In this document: positions 46,782 to 55,790 of the stretch, in pieces
Position numbering within the stretch: the stretch's first letter is position 1
How the letters are laid out: the number at the start of each line of letters is the position of its first letter
Assembly: GCA_943788615.1 (NCBI GenBank)
Contig: CALSQY010000001.1
Span: 992,001-1,056,000, forward strand
DNA length: 64,000 bases
Source of the DNA: UBA4465 sp002292365
GTDB taxonomy: Bacteria > Bacteroidota > Bacteroidia > Cytophagales > Cyclobacteriaceae
Direction of reading: 5' to 3'
Notes under the pieces: model-generated
The model's input: the letters and a program-made list of their open reading frames with translations, nothing else
Database searches by the model: none
Told to the model about the DNA's origin: nothing
Made by a program: the position numbers and the translations under genes

Positions 46782-48077
46782 TTATTCTAAAAGCTCGGGT
46801 AAAAACAAACTAAATTTAGGGTAAAAAGTTATCATAATCAATACGATAATCATAACTAAGAATAATGGAATAAGGGGTTTAATTACTTCTTCCAAAGAAA
46901 CTCCAGCTATTCCAATACCAACAAATAATACGGCACCGACCGGTGGGGTACACAAGCCAATACATAAATTCATTACCATAACGATCCCAAAATGGACTGG
47001 ATCTATTCCTAAAGTAATAACAACGGGCAAGAATATAGGTGTAAAAATCAGTACTGCAGGAGTCATATCCATGAATACTCCCACAGCTAGGAGCAATAGG
47101 TTGATGAGTAATAGAATGATGATAGGATTATTTGAGATTCCCAATAGTCCGGATGTTATGGCCTGTGGTATATCTGCATAAGACAATACCCAAGCCATGC
47201 TCATTGAACATACGATGAGTAGGGCGACTACAGCAGTGGTACCGATTGAATCAATGGCAATTTGTTGTATTTTGATGATACTTAATTCTTTATAGATTAA
47301 AGAGAGGATGAATGTATATAAAACGGCAATGCCCGAGGCTTCAGTTGCGGTGAAGATACCCGTCACAATCCCCCCTATGACAACTACCAACATCGTCAAA
47401 CATGGGAGTGCATGTATAAATGTGAAGAGAATATTTCTAAGAGTAGTTTTTTGACCACTGGGATATTTTTTGATTTTCGCATAAATGGCCACAACAAGCA
47501 TCAGCGACAATCCCATCATCATTCCGGGAATATAGCCGGCCAGAAATAAGGCTGATATCGATACACCGCCACTTGCCAACGAGTATACAATGAGTATATT
47601 AGATGGAGGGATAACTAAGCCTGTGGTAGATGAAACAATATTGACTGCTGCACTGAAGGATTTGTCATAGCCTTCCTTTTCCATACTTGGACCTAATGCC
47701 CCACCAATTGCGGATACAGCAGCCATCGACGAGCCCGAGATGGCGCCAAACAACATCGCACCAACTATATTGACATAAGCCAACCCCCCAGGAAAGGATC
47801 CTACCAAAGCCTTAGCGAAAGCAATGAGTCGTTGGGCAATACCACCTTGGTTCATAATTTGACCTGCTAATATGAATAATGGAATGGCCAGTAATGAAAA
47901 ACTGTCCAGTCCAGTAGCCATTCGTTGTGCAATAGTAGTGAAGGCCATTATGGGGTCAACATTAATCAAAATTGTGAACAATGAACACAGTCCAACAGTA
48001 TAGGCGACAGGTACACCTATTGCAAGAAGAAAAACAAAGCTGATAACAAGTATATATACTTCTAGATTTTCCATCAT
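46782..48077 (-). CDS. TRAP transporter large permease, DctM type
   Basis: The 431-residue polytopic protein with about 12 helices has the DctM blocks GIAQRLIAFAKALVGSFPGG, AISGSSMAAVSAIGG, STTGLVIPPSNILIVY and FTATEASGIAVLYT. It forms the ion-coupled channel of a TRAP transporter. The start overlaps the dctQ stop by 4 bases, so the two are translationally coupled. Operon context suggests a hexuronate substrate. Confidence 0.93.
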   Translation of the reverse strand: MMENLEVYILVISFVFLLAIGVPVAYTVGLCSLFTILINVDPIMAFTTIAQRMATGLDSFSLLAIPLFILAGQIMNQGGIAQRLIAFAKALVGSFPGGLAYVNIVGAMLFGAISGSSMAAVSAIGGALGPSMEKEGYDKSFSAAVNIVSSTTGLVIPPSNILIVYSLASGGVSISALFLAGYIPGMMMGLSLMLVVAIYAKIKKYPSGQKTTLRNILFTFIHALPCLTMLVVVIGGIVTGIFTATEASGIAVLYTFILSLIYKELSIIKIQQIAIDSIGTTAVVALLIVCSMSMAWVLSYADIPQAITSGLLGISNNPIIILLLINLLLLAVGVFMDMTPAVLIFTPIFLPVVITLGIDPVHFGIVMVMNLCIGLCTPPVGAVLFVGIGIAGVSLEEVIKPLIPLFLVMIIVLIMITFYPKFSLFLPELLE

Positions 48078-48544
48078 TTCATCTTAATGAGTTCAAAAAA
48101 ATGAAAGGCAGCATAATATAAAATTAAGGAGCCACTCAAGGGAAGTACCAAATAAATATAACCCAGCGACAGCTGCATGGCTGAAGAGGTCTGACCTAAA
48201 TGAAAAGAGATATAGACCAATCGAATACCTCCAGTAATCATTACCAATAATGCAAAAATACCTATTATGAGCTGTATAATTAAATTTTGAATTTTAATTT
48301 GATGCTCATTAAGTTTTCGTTTAAGAAGGTCGATAGAAACGTGCATTCCTTTCCCTGATGCATAGGCTGCTCCCAAAAGGCCTATCCAAATTAATAGATA
48401 GCGAGCCAGTTCATCCGTCAAGGCACTTGGATCATGGAATAAGTATCTTGAGGCAATCTGCCAAATAACATTGGATACCATAATGAGCAAGAGTATGCTG
48501 AGAATAATTTCTAAAAGAGCATCTACTTTTTTTCTAATGATCAT
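48074..48544 (-). CDS. TRAP transporter small permease, DctQ type
   Basis: A 156-residue protein with four hydrophobic helices and the DctQ patterns DELARYLLIWIGLLGAAYA and KGMHVSIDLLKRKL. It pairs with DctM in the inner membrane and contacts the binding protein. It lies between dctP (8-base gap) and dctM (4-base overlap). Confidence 0.92.
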   Translation of the reverse strand: MIIRKKVDALLEIILSILLLIMVSNVIWQIASRYLFHDPSALTDELARYLLIWIGLLGAAYASGKGMHVSIDLLKRKLNEHQIKIQNLIIQLIIGIFALLVMITGGIRLVYISFHLGQTSSAMQLSLGYIYLVLPLSGSLILYYAAFHFFELIKMK

Positions 48545-48552
48545 AATGAGGA

Positions 48553-49542
48553 TTATTTAACTATATTTTTAATTTCATCAATTAATTGATGAAGTTCAGT
48601 TTCTTCTTGATAGGTATTATACAGGCTGGATACTGCCATTTGAAAAGGTTTTTTTTCTGGATAATATATAGTTACTCCTGCTTTTTTAACTTTGACCAAA
48701 CATTGCTGAACGGATAAAGCCCATACCTGCTTTTGATATTCTACCGATCTATTGGCCGCTTCTTGTAACCATTGCTGCTCTTGCTCGTTAAGACTATTCC
48801 AGAGATATGTGCTGACCATGAGTACATCTGGAATGGAAGTGTGCTGATCAAAGGAGTAGTATTTACAAATTTCATAATGTCTTGAATTAAAAAAGCTAGG
48901 TAGATTATTCTCAGCGGCATCCACAACTCCCTGCTGAAGGGCTGTATAAAGTTCTCCCCAAGAAACTGGTGTAGGAGCTCCTCCCAAGGCATTGATCATA
49001 CTGAATGCAGACTGACTGTTCATAACCCTAACCTTTAAACCATAAAGATCTTTTGGACTATTAATGGGTTTTTCTTTGGCATAAAAACTACGACTTCCGG
49101 CATCATAAAAGCAGAGGCCACGGAGATAATATTGACTACCTTTAGCCAATAACCGCTTTCCTATCGGCCCTTGCAATACACTCCAGGTATGCGTAGAATC
49201 TTTAAAAAGGTAAGGAAGTGTGAGCACTTTGAAATCAGGGATAAAATTTTCAAGTGCACCCGCTGAAACCTTTGTCATGTCTAGACTGCCAATTTGTAAT
49301 AATTCAAGAAGTTCTCGTTCCTGACCCAATTGTCCATTAGCATAAATATCAATGGACATTTTTCCATCAGATATTTCCTCTAATAACCGTGCCATTTCTA
49401 CGATTCCTAAATGAACTGGATGACTTTCATTTAAACTATGGGCTAGTTTTAAATTATGCTGATTTTCTACTTGCTTGCAAAATGACAAAGCAATGACCAA
49501 TCCCAACAGCATGAACCATGTTCTCTTTTTAATTTTTTTCAT
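48553..49542 (-). CDS. TRAP transporter substrate-binding protein, DctP type, with lipoprotein signal
   Basis: The 329-residue protein has DctP-family blocks NLKLAHSLNESHPVHLG, DIYANGQLGQERELLELLQIG, YGLKVRVMNSQSAFSMINAL and APTPVSWGELYTALQQGVVD, whose Arg contacts the carboxylate of the ligand. The N-terminus ends IALSFC (Cys22), a likely lipobox, so it is probably anchored in a membrane rather than free in the periplasm. It likely binds a uronic acid in view of the operon. Confidence 0.92.
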   Translation of the reverse strand: MKKIKKRTWFMLLGLVIALSFCKQVENQHNLKLAHSLNESHPVHLGIVEMARLLEEISDGKMSIDIYANGQLGQERELLELLQIGSLDMTKVSAGALENFIPDFKVLTLPYLFKDSTHTWSVLQGPIGKRLLAKGSQYYLRGLCFYDAGSRSFYAKEKPINSPKDLYGLKVRVMNSQSAFSMINALGGAPTPVSWGELYTALQQGVVDAAENNLPSFFNSRHYEICKYYSFDQHTSIPDVLMVSTYLWNSLNEQEQQWLQEAANRSVEYQKQVWALSVQQCLVKVKKAGVTIYYPEKKPFQMAVSSLYNTYQEETELHQLIDEIKNIVK

Positions 49543-49557
49543 TTAGGATCACTATTT

Positions 49558-50958
49558 TTAAAATTCAAAATAGTTGCGTGCGTTATGATAACAAATATTT
49601 TCAATCATGGGACCTAGTATGGCCATCTCATTTGGTAATTCTCCCCTCACTACATCGACTCCAATCAGATTACATAAAACTCTTCTGAAATATTCGTGTC
49701 TCGGAAAAGAAAGAAAACTTCGGGAGTCGGTCAGCATACCTACGAAATGGCTTAGTAGTCCCATATTAGACAAGGAGTTTATTTGATTTTCCATCCCTAT
49801 TTTCTGATCCAAAAACCACCATCCAGATCCAAATTGCATTTTGCCTACTTGAGTTCCATTGTTGAAGTTACCCGTCATGGAAGCAAACACATCATTGTCT
49901 CTTGGATTGAGATTAAAGAGAATTGTTTTAGTTAGCTGATTCTTACTGTCAAGTTCATTCAAAAAAGCAGAAAGTTCATTGGCTTGATTGAAATCTCCAA
50001 TAGAATCAAAACCAGTAGCAGGCCCTAGGGTGTTTAGTGCCTTCGAATTAGTATCTCTGAGGGCACCAAGGTGAAACTGCTGGACCCAGCCTTTCGCATG
50101 ATACATTTTACATAACTCGAGCAAAACATGGCTTTGAAGTTGTGCAACATCTTCATTCTGGAGTGGTTTTCCAGCTCTGATTTTTTTAAATTTTGAATCT
50201 AATTTTATTGAGTCGAAAGTTATTTTTGGCATGGAATTTAAGCCATGGTCAGATAATCTACAGCCCTGAAGTGCAAAGAAATCTATCCTATTTTGTAAAG
50301 TAGAAAGCAGTTCATCAATAGTATTAATTGTACTATTTGAAACTTCTTCAAGATATGAAAGATAAGTATTAAAGGAAGTTGGCTGACCAAACGCAAGTGC
50401 TTTGTCTGGCCTGAAAGTTGGTAATACTTTTATTTTGAAATCGGATGAGGATAGCTTTTGGTGGAAGGCCAAGTCATCAGTAGGATCATCTGAGGTGCAA
50501 ATAATCTCCACATTCATTTGCGACAATAATCCCTTACATCCATATTCAGGAGATTTTAGTTTTTCATTACATTGGTTATAAATACTTTGGGAACTGTGTT
50601 TATTTAGAATTTCCTCAATACCAAAATAACGTCTGAGCTCTAGATGAGACCAGAGGTAAAGGGGATTTCGTAAGGTATATGGAACCGTTTCGGCCCACTT
50701 TTGAAATTTTATTTCAAAGGAGGTATCCCCAGTAATAAATTTCTCATCAATGCCGTTGGCCCGCATGGCCCTCCATTTGTAGTGGTCTCCTTCAAGCCAT
50801 GCCTCTGTGATGTTTTTGAATTGTCTATTTTTTGCGAGGTCCTCAGGAGAAAGGTGATTATGATAATCAATGATGGGCATTTTTGCGGCGTAGTCATGAT
50901 ACAATACTTCAGCCACTTTATTTGTTAATAAAAAATCTTGTCCTAAAAATGGTTTCAT
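49558..50958 (-). CDS. uxaC: glucuronate isomerase
   Basis: A 466-residue uronate isomerase with MPIIDYHNHLSPEDLA (the His-x-His metal site), ICTSDDPTDDLAFH, LGALRDTN and SMGLLSHFVGMLTDSRSFLS. It converts D-glucuronate to D-fructuronate and D-galacturonate to D-tagaturonate. It is first in the operon uxaC-dctP-dctQ-dctM-kdgK-eda. The reductase and dehydratase (UxuB/UxaB, UxuA/UxaA) needed before KdgK are not in the window. Confidence 0.95.
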   Translation of the reverse strand: MKPFLGQDFLLTNKVAEVLYHDYAAKMPIIDYHNHLSPEDLAKNRQFKNITEAWLEGDHYKWRAMRANGIDEKFITGDTSFEIKFQKWAETVPYTLRNPLYLWSHLELRRYFGIEEILNKHSSQSIYNQCNEKLKSPEYGCKGLLSQMNVEIICTSDDPTDDLAFHQKLSSSDFKIKVLPTFRPDKALAFGQPTSFNTYLSYLEEVSNSTINTIDELLSTLQNRIDFFALQGCRLSDHGLNSMPKITFDSIKLDSKFKKIRAGKPLQNEDVAQLQSHVLLELCKMYHAKGWVQQFHLGALRDTNSKALNTLGPATGFDSIGDFNQANELSAFLNELDSKNQLTKTILFNLNPRDNDVFASMTGNFNNGTQVGKMQFGSGWWFLDQKIGMENQINSLSNMGLLSHFVGMLTDSRSFLSFPRHEYFRRVLCNLIGVDVVRGELPNEMAILGPMIENICYHNARNYFEF

Positions 50959-51159
50959 TATTTTGATTCATTTTTCGTTCAACTAACATTGGTTGAAGTG
51001 TCAAAACTCTAGTAAATGACATCCGAATTAAGGCTTCATATATCCTTATAAATATAGGTGAGATTTGTTGTAAAAGCCTTTACTTAAAGCCGATATGAAC
51101 CATGTAGTTATATTTTTTTTTGGAAAGATGGATGACAGGATCATGATGGGCACAAATTT

Positions 51160-51214
51160 TTTATATTTAAAAGACAAATACATTTAAATATAAAATAATT
51201 TATTTAAATATAAA
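51160..51214. promoter_or_regulatory. AT-rich repeated boxes between uxaC and the divergent propeller gene
   Basis: TTTATATTTAAA (51160-51171) and its exact reverse complement TTTAAATATAAA (51183-51194) form an inverted repeat 11 bases apart. A second copy of TTTAAATATAAA lies at 51203-51214, 20 bases downstream (two helical turns). A near copy occurs before the RhaT gene. They sit in the 336-base divergent promoter region 50959-51294, which otherwise shows nothing I recognise. Binding by the nearby IclR protein is inference. Confidence 0.45.
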
Positions 51215-51294
51215 TACAAATATAAAATTCATTTGTCATATCTTTAGAGAAAAGAATAACTCTTTTTTTTTAAGATTAAAATAAGCTCTGAAAT

Positions 51295-52440
51295 ATGGAA
51301 AAAAGAACGGCATCTCACCTATTTTTAATCATCTGTTTGTTTTGGTTTTCGCATAGTTTATTAGCTCAAATTACCCATCATGATCATTCGGATTCTTCAA
51401 TTAATAATAATTCTATTGCTGTAGTTCTCAATTTATCTAATGAATCTATACCGACCGATCTGATTACTGAACAAGCTCAAAAGATTACAGGTCAGGGATC
51501 ATTTAGGTTCTCATGGGATGAAGTATTGACCGACGCTTATCCAGAAGGGGCCCATGAATTTGAATCACAAATGCATGGTGGTTTCAATGAAGATCCTGAA
51601 ACAGGAATTGTATATACGGGAATTCCAGGATATGGACTTTGCTCCATTAGTGCAGATCTTACTCAATGGAAAATTTTAGGAACTGATAACCGATTAAAGG
51701 ACAACATTCATGGGATTGCATTCTTTATTCATAAAGGAGTTAAATATCTTGCTGTAGCACAGGAGGAGAAAAGAGTTCTAATATTGACTTTAGAGGGTAG
51801 CATCGTAGAAGAAATTTTGAAGCCTGTTGGGAATGAATTCAATTTTTCAGCCGCTAATAATTTTTTTTCATCTGATTCTAGCAATTTTGGAGTTACTGAT
51901 ATTACCTATTTAAAAGGAACCATATACCTATCGCATGGCTATTCAGAAGGAGATTTTGTATTAACCATAGAAGAAAAAAGGGGAAAGTGGAGTTGGGGAG
52001 AGCTTGCTTGGGGTGGCAAAGGTGATCTTCCAGGTCAATTTAAGACAGCACATGGTATATATGCTCATGACAATCACATTTTAGTTGCGAATCGCGCCGC
52101 AGGACAGATTGTAAAATTCAACAGAAAGGGCAAATTTGTCGAAATGTTTAATGATATTCCTGAAGGTAGATTGATATGTAATATTTCTTATGAAGCTGAA
52201 CATTTTTTCTTTAACGGGTTACTAGCTAATGACGAAGATAAAACAGCTCCCATTTATGCACATACTGGCAAAAAATTAATTTCGACGATTGTTCCTGGAG
52301 ATTTGAATATACCTATCTTAACTAATATTCATCACGTGTGGCCTCATTTTGTTGAGACTGAAGAAGGCTTAAGACAGCTTTATTTACTGGTACATGGGTG
52401 GAATGAAGGAAAATTTGCCGTGTTAAAGTTAGTCCAGTAA
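51295..52440 (+). CDS. secreted beta-propeller (NHL-like) protein
   Basis: A signal peptide (ending LLAQ near residue 24) is followed by a His-rich stretch (ITHHDHSDSS) and about 350 residues with propeller-like repeats, including YTGIPGYGLCSISADLTQW, GKGDLPGQFKTAHGIYAHDN and ILVANRAAGQIVKFNRKGKF. The order resembles NHL-repeat proteins or the lyase domain of peptidyl-glycine amidating enzymes. No catalytic assignment is possible. It is divergent from the hexuronate operon and convergent with the IclR gene. Confidence 0.75.
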   Translation: MEKRTASHLFLIICLFWFSHSLLAQITHHDHSDSSINNNSIAVVLNLSNESIPTDLITEQAQKITGQGSFRFSWDEVLTDAYPEGAHEFESQMHGGFNEDPETGIVYTGIPGYGLCSISADLTQWKILGTDNRLKDNIHGIAFFIHKGVKYLAVAQEEKRVLILTLEGSIVEEILKPVGNEFNFSAANNFFSSDSSNFGVTDITYLKGTIYLSHGYSEGDFVLTIEEKRGKWSWGELAWGGKGDLPGQFKTAHGIYAHDNHILVANRAAGQIVKFNRKGKFVEMFNDIPEGRLICNISYEAEHFFFNGLLANDEDKTAPIYAHTGKKLISTIVPGDLNIPILTNIHHVWPHFVETEEGLRQLYLLVHGWNEGKFAVLKLVQ

Positions 52441-52603
52441 TCGGATTATTGATTTCTTAAATTTATTTAGAATCAGATTATTTTGATTGAAAATAGCTAT
52501 TTAGACAACAGCAGAATGTTATATAAAAATATATCTTTTTCATATATGATTAATAATGGATAGAGCGGGTCGCATATTTGGTGCAAAAGGTCATGACCAA
52601 TTT

Positions 52604-53362
52604 TTAATTAATTCCCATGTTTTTGTAGATATTTTCTACTGTTTCTTTTGATTTTGAGAGAATTTTTTGGAGAGTAACTGTTTCGGAAATTTGACTTGAT
52701 AGAATAGTGACCGTTAAAGATCCAACTATATTGATTTTTTTTACTCCAAAAGGAATTGCAATGTCCGTTACTCCATGTGTTGTTTCACTATTTATAATAA
52801 TACTACCAGATTTTGAAATGCTATTAACTTCTGTTAGGTAAATTTTTCCCTGTTTTTCTGATAATTGATTAAAATGTTGGTCTTTTTTTAAATAAATTAA
52901 CTGTTCTTTTTCCATGAGTTGGGAAAGAATCACCCGACCGGAAGTTGTTTTATATAATGGAAATAAGGAACCATCTTGGATTGAAAGTGAAATAGGACCC
53001 GTACTCAGACTTTGAGCAATGATCAATACTTTGTTTTTATATAAAATTGATAGGTGGCATGATTGCTTAGAAAATTCTGACAATGCTTGCATTGGATAAA
53101 GGGCTGCTTCCTTAATTGAGTTTACTGATGAATGTTGATGTGATAGATGATAAAGCTTAAGAGAAAGACTAAATTTTCCAGATATTTTATTTCTCATAAT
53201 GTATCCCCTTTCTTCAAGACAAATGAGCATTCTATATATTTCATTAGGCTTTCTATCTGAGCCAATAGCAATTTCTGTTTGGGATTGCGGAGTGCTATTT
53301 AAGGATAAGTATTCAAGAATATCCAGTCCTTTATCTAATGCAGGAGAATTATAATTTGGCAT
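52604..53362 (-). CDS. IclR-family transcriptional regulator
   Basis: Residues 1-70 form a winged helix (LDILEYLSLNSTPQSQTEIA, then NEIYRMLICLEERGYIM) and residues 80-252 the IclR effector domain (LSILYKNKVLIIAQS, ITEV-like core, GVTDIAIPFGV). IclR proteins bind sugar acids or aromatic acids and often repress adjacent catabolic operons. It is divergent from the RhaT gene across 169 bases, which makes control of that operon likely. Confidence 0.9.
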   Translation of the reverse strand: MPNYNSPALDKGLDILEYLSLNSTPQSQTEIAIGSDRKPNEIYRMLICLEERGYIMRNKISGKFSLSLKLYHLSHQHSSVNSIKEAALYPMQALSEFSKQSCHLSILYKNKVLIIAQSLSTGPISLSIQDGSLFPLYKTTSGRVILSQLMEKEQLIYLKKDQHFNQLSEKQGKIYLTEVNSISKSGSIIINSETTHGVTDIAIPFGVKKINIVGSLTVTILSSQISETVTLQKILSKSKETVENIYKNMGIN

Positions 53363-53504
53363 TTTTAAAAATCTTATTTTTTTATTCCATCTTAAAACGA
53401 GTTATAAAATTAGTGGATAACCAATCAATTAATATTAATAAGTATTAAAATAAGTTATTTGTAAATAAATAGTGTTCACTATAACCTTAAATATGAAGTA
53501 TATA

Positions 53505-53517
53505 TTTATATTTGAAT
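53505..53517 (+). promoter_or_regulatory. promoter of the RhaT operon with overlapping box
   Basis: TATATTTG at 53507-53514 fits TAnnTTTG exactly. It overlaps TTTATATTTGAAT (53505-53517), which differs by one base from the extended box TTTATATTTAAAT whose reverse complement occurs at 51182-51194 and 51202-51214. The start codon is only 14 bases downstream. A bound regulator here would block the -7 box. Confidence 0.5.
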
Positions 53518-53531
53518 AAAATATTTATATT

Positions 53532-54590
53532 ATGCAACTTGGGGCGAATCCAATATTAGGTACTGCAATACATGCCATTGGTGGGGTATCTGCTTCGACA
53601 TGTTATTTACCTTTTCAAAAAATAGAGACGTGGTCTTGGGGTTCATATTGGCTTTTACAAGCAAGTTTTGCATGGTTCATTTTCCCCGTGATCATAGGAT
53701 TCTTAACTGTACCTGAGCTTCTACTTGTTTTTCAGAGATCTTCAGATTTGGTAATATGGTCAACTTTTAGTCTAGGTATAATTTATGGGTTTGGGGGATT
53801 GTCGTTTGGACTTGCAATTAAGGAAATTGGGTATTCATTAACCTATACTATTTCAATAGGCATATCAGCAATCTTGGGTACTTTGATTCCTTTGATTTTG
53901 AAAGGAACTTTAATGACTGAATTTGCAAAACCAGGGGGTGGAGTTCTCCTGGTCGGCATGTTTTTATCCTTAATTGGTATTTCATTGTGCGGATATGCGG
54001 GTCATAAAAAAGAACAAGATCTAAAGAGTCAAGCATTAAATAAGGATAATTTCAATTCCAAGAAGGGGTTAATACTTACCATTGTTGCGGGTGTATTATC
54101 AGCCGTTTTTGGTATATCCTTGTCTGTTGGAGAACCTATGGCTGTACTTGCAAGTGAGGCTGGGGCAGGTATGTTTAAAGGAAATGCTGGTTTGATTTTA
54201 TCTACCGGTGGAGCATTCCTAACAAATTTAATATGGTTTGGCTATTCCGGAATCAAGGAAGGAACCATAAAAGAACTGATGCCTATTAGAAAGGGTGGAA
54301 ATCGAATTTGGTTTAAAAATGTACTGTTGTCTGTACTAAGTGGCGGACTTTGGTATTTTCAATTTTTCTTTTATGGCCTTGGACATGTCAATATGGGGGA
54401 ATTCATGTTTGCCAGTTGGGTCATTCATATGTCGATGTTGGTATTTTTTAGTTTCATAGTAGGCTTGGTGTTAAAAGAATGGGAACAAGTTTCTCGTTTT
54501 ACTTATTTGAAATTACTTATTGGTTTAGGAATATTAATATTATCATTTATTGTGATGACAATAGGTAGTTTGCTAGGGAATAATAATTAG
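53532..54590 (+). CDS. RhaT-type sugar:H+ symporter
   Basis: The 352-residue, ten-helix protein aligns by eye with L-rhamnose permease RhaT: ANPILGTAIHAIGG, YLPFQKIETWSWGSYW, then GGLSFGLAIKEIGYSLTYTI and the C-terminal SWVIHMSMLVFFSFIVGL. Rhamnose itself is not certain, because no rhamnose catabolic genes are nearby. It is the first gene of the operon that encodes the signal-less binding-protein pair and the CoA-transferases, and probably imports its substrate. Confidence 0.88.
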   Translation: MQLGANPILGTAIHAIGGVSASTCYLPFQKIETWSWGSYWLLQASFAWFIFPVIIGFLTVPELLLVFQRSSDLVIWSTFSLGIIYGFGGLSFGLAIKEIGYSLTYTISIGISAILGTLIPLILKGTLMTEFAKPGGGVLLVGMFLSLIGISLCGYAGHKKEQDLKSQALNKDNFNSKKGLILTIVAGVLSAVFGISLSVGEPMAVLASEAGAGMFKGNAGLILSTGGAFLTNLIWFGYSGIKEGTIKELMPIRKGGNRIWFKNVLLSVLSGGLWYFQFFFYGLGHVNMGEFMFASWVIHMSMLVFFSFIVGLVLKEWEQVSRFTYLKLLIGLGILILSFIVMTIGSLLGNNN

Positions 54591-54626
54591 TGGTTTCAAA
54601 CTTATTTTGAATAGATAAAGATTAAA

Positions 54627-55790
54627 GTGAGTGACAATAACATTGTTTTAAAAGGAATCACATGGAATCATAGTAGGGGATATTGCCCTTTGGTTGCAAC
54701 AACTCAACGTTTTTCTGAGGTCTTGCCAAATGTAAATATTGAATGGTCAAAAAGATCTCTTCAGAAATTTGCTAACCAGCAAATTGAAGATCTGGCAATA
54801 AAATATGACTTACTTGTAATTGATCATCCTTGGGCTGGATTTGCTGCCGCTTCAGATGTTATCATGCCTCTAGATAGTATTTTACCTACTTCATTTCTTA
54901 AGGACCAAGCTATAAACTCAGTAGGGGAGTCTTTTAATAGCTATTATTTCAATGGGAATCATTTTGCAATTCCTATAGATGCAGCAGCGCCTGTAGCAGC
55001 GAGTCGGCCAGACTTATTGCTAGAAAAACAATTGAGCTTGCCGACTTCTTTTGCGGATCTACTAGACCTCGCACTCACTGGCGTGGTAACGATGCCAGGT
55101 ATAGCTATTGATACCCTTATGAATTTTTATATGATGTGCTGTGCAGCAGGGGAGGATGCATTTCTTTCCAACCAAGTTGTGGTAAGTCAAAAAATTGGAA
55201 TAAGAGCGCTCGAAATGTTGAAAGAATTGGCAGATAGATTAAACCCTCAGTTTTTTGACTGGAACCCTATAAATGTTTATGAAGCTATGACCAATACAAA
55301 CGATTTAGCTTATTGTCCTTGGGCATATGGTTATACTAATTATGCTAGAAGTGGATATGCGGATAATCTGCTTAATTTTCATAATTTGATCTATGATAAT
55401 GAAAATAAGGCTATGAGAAGTACCTTGGGAGGAACGGGTATTGCTATTTCTACGCATTGTAAGAACGTTGATATCGCTCTAAAATATATACAGTACGTGA
55501 CATCTGAAAAAATTCAAAGAACCTTATTTTTTGATAATGGGGGGCAACCAAGTCATCGTGAAGCATGGCTTGATAATCATACTAACAAGCAGAGTTGCGA
55601 TTTTTTTAAATCTACCATCAAAACTTTGGAGAGTTCATTTGTGCGGCCTAGATATAATGGATATATGCATTTTCAAGATAATGCCGGTGGCATAATTAGA
55701 CAATTTTTAATGCAAGGAGGTAAGGCTTCCAAGGTATTGTCCTTGCTCAATGAGCTTTATTTAGAATCAAGAAAGGAAACGTTGATATGA
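54627..55790 (+). CDS. extracellular solute-binding protein-fold protein without signal peptide (copy 1)
   Basis: The 387-residue protein resembles family 1 (sugar) ABC-type binding proteins: YDLLVIDHPWAGFAAASDV, VIMPLDSILP, FAIPIDAAAPVAASRPDLLL, ISTHCKNVDIALKYIQYVTS and FFDNGGQPSHREAW. It begins with GTG (SDNNIVLKGITW) and no hydrophobic leader; an in-frame TAG at 54612, five codons upstream, excludes a missed signal peptide. It should therefore stay in the cytoplasm. Its stop overlaps the next start as ATGA, so it is coupled to a CoA-transferase. No permease or ATPase accompanies it. Confidence 0.8.
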   Translation: MSDNNIVLKGITWNHSRGYCPLVATTQRFSEVLPNVNIEWSKRSLQKFANQQIEDLAIKYDLLVIDHPWAGFAAASDVIMPLDSILPTSFLKDQAINSVGESFNSYYFNGNHFAIPIDAAAPVAASRPDLLLEKQLSLPTSFADLLDLALTGVVTMPGIAIDTLMNFYMMCCAAGEDAFLSNQVVVSQKIGIRALEMLKELADRLNPQFFDWNPINVYEAMTNTNDLAYCPWAYGYTNYARSGYADNLLNFHNLIYDNENKAMRSTLGGTGIAISTHCKNVDIALKYIQYVTSEKIQRTLFFDNGGQPSHREAWLDNHTNKQSCDFFKSTIKTLESSFVRPRYNGYMHFQDNAGGIIRQFLMQGGKASKVLSLLNELYLESRKETLI

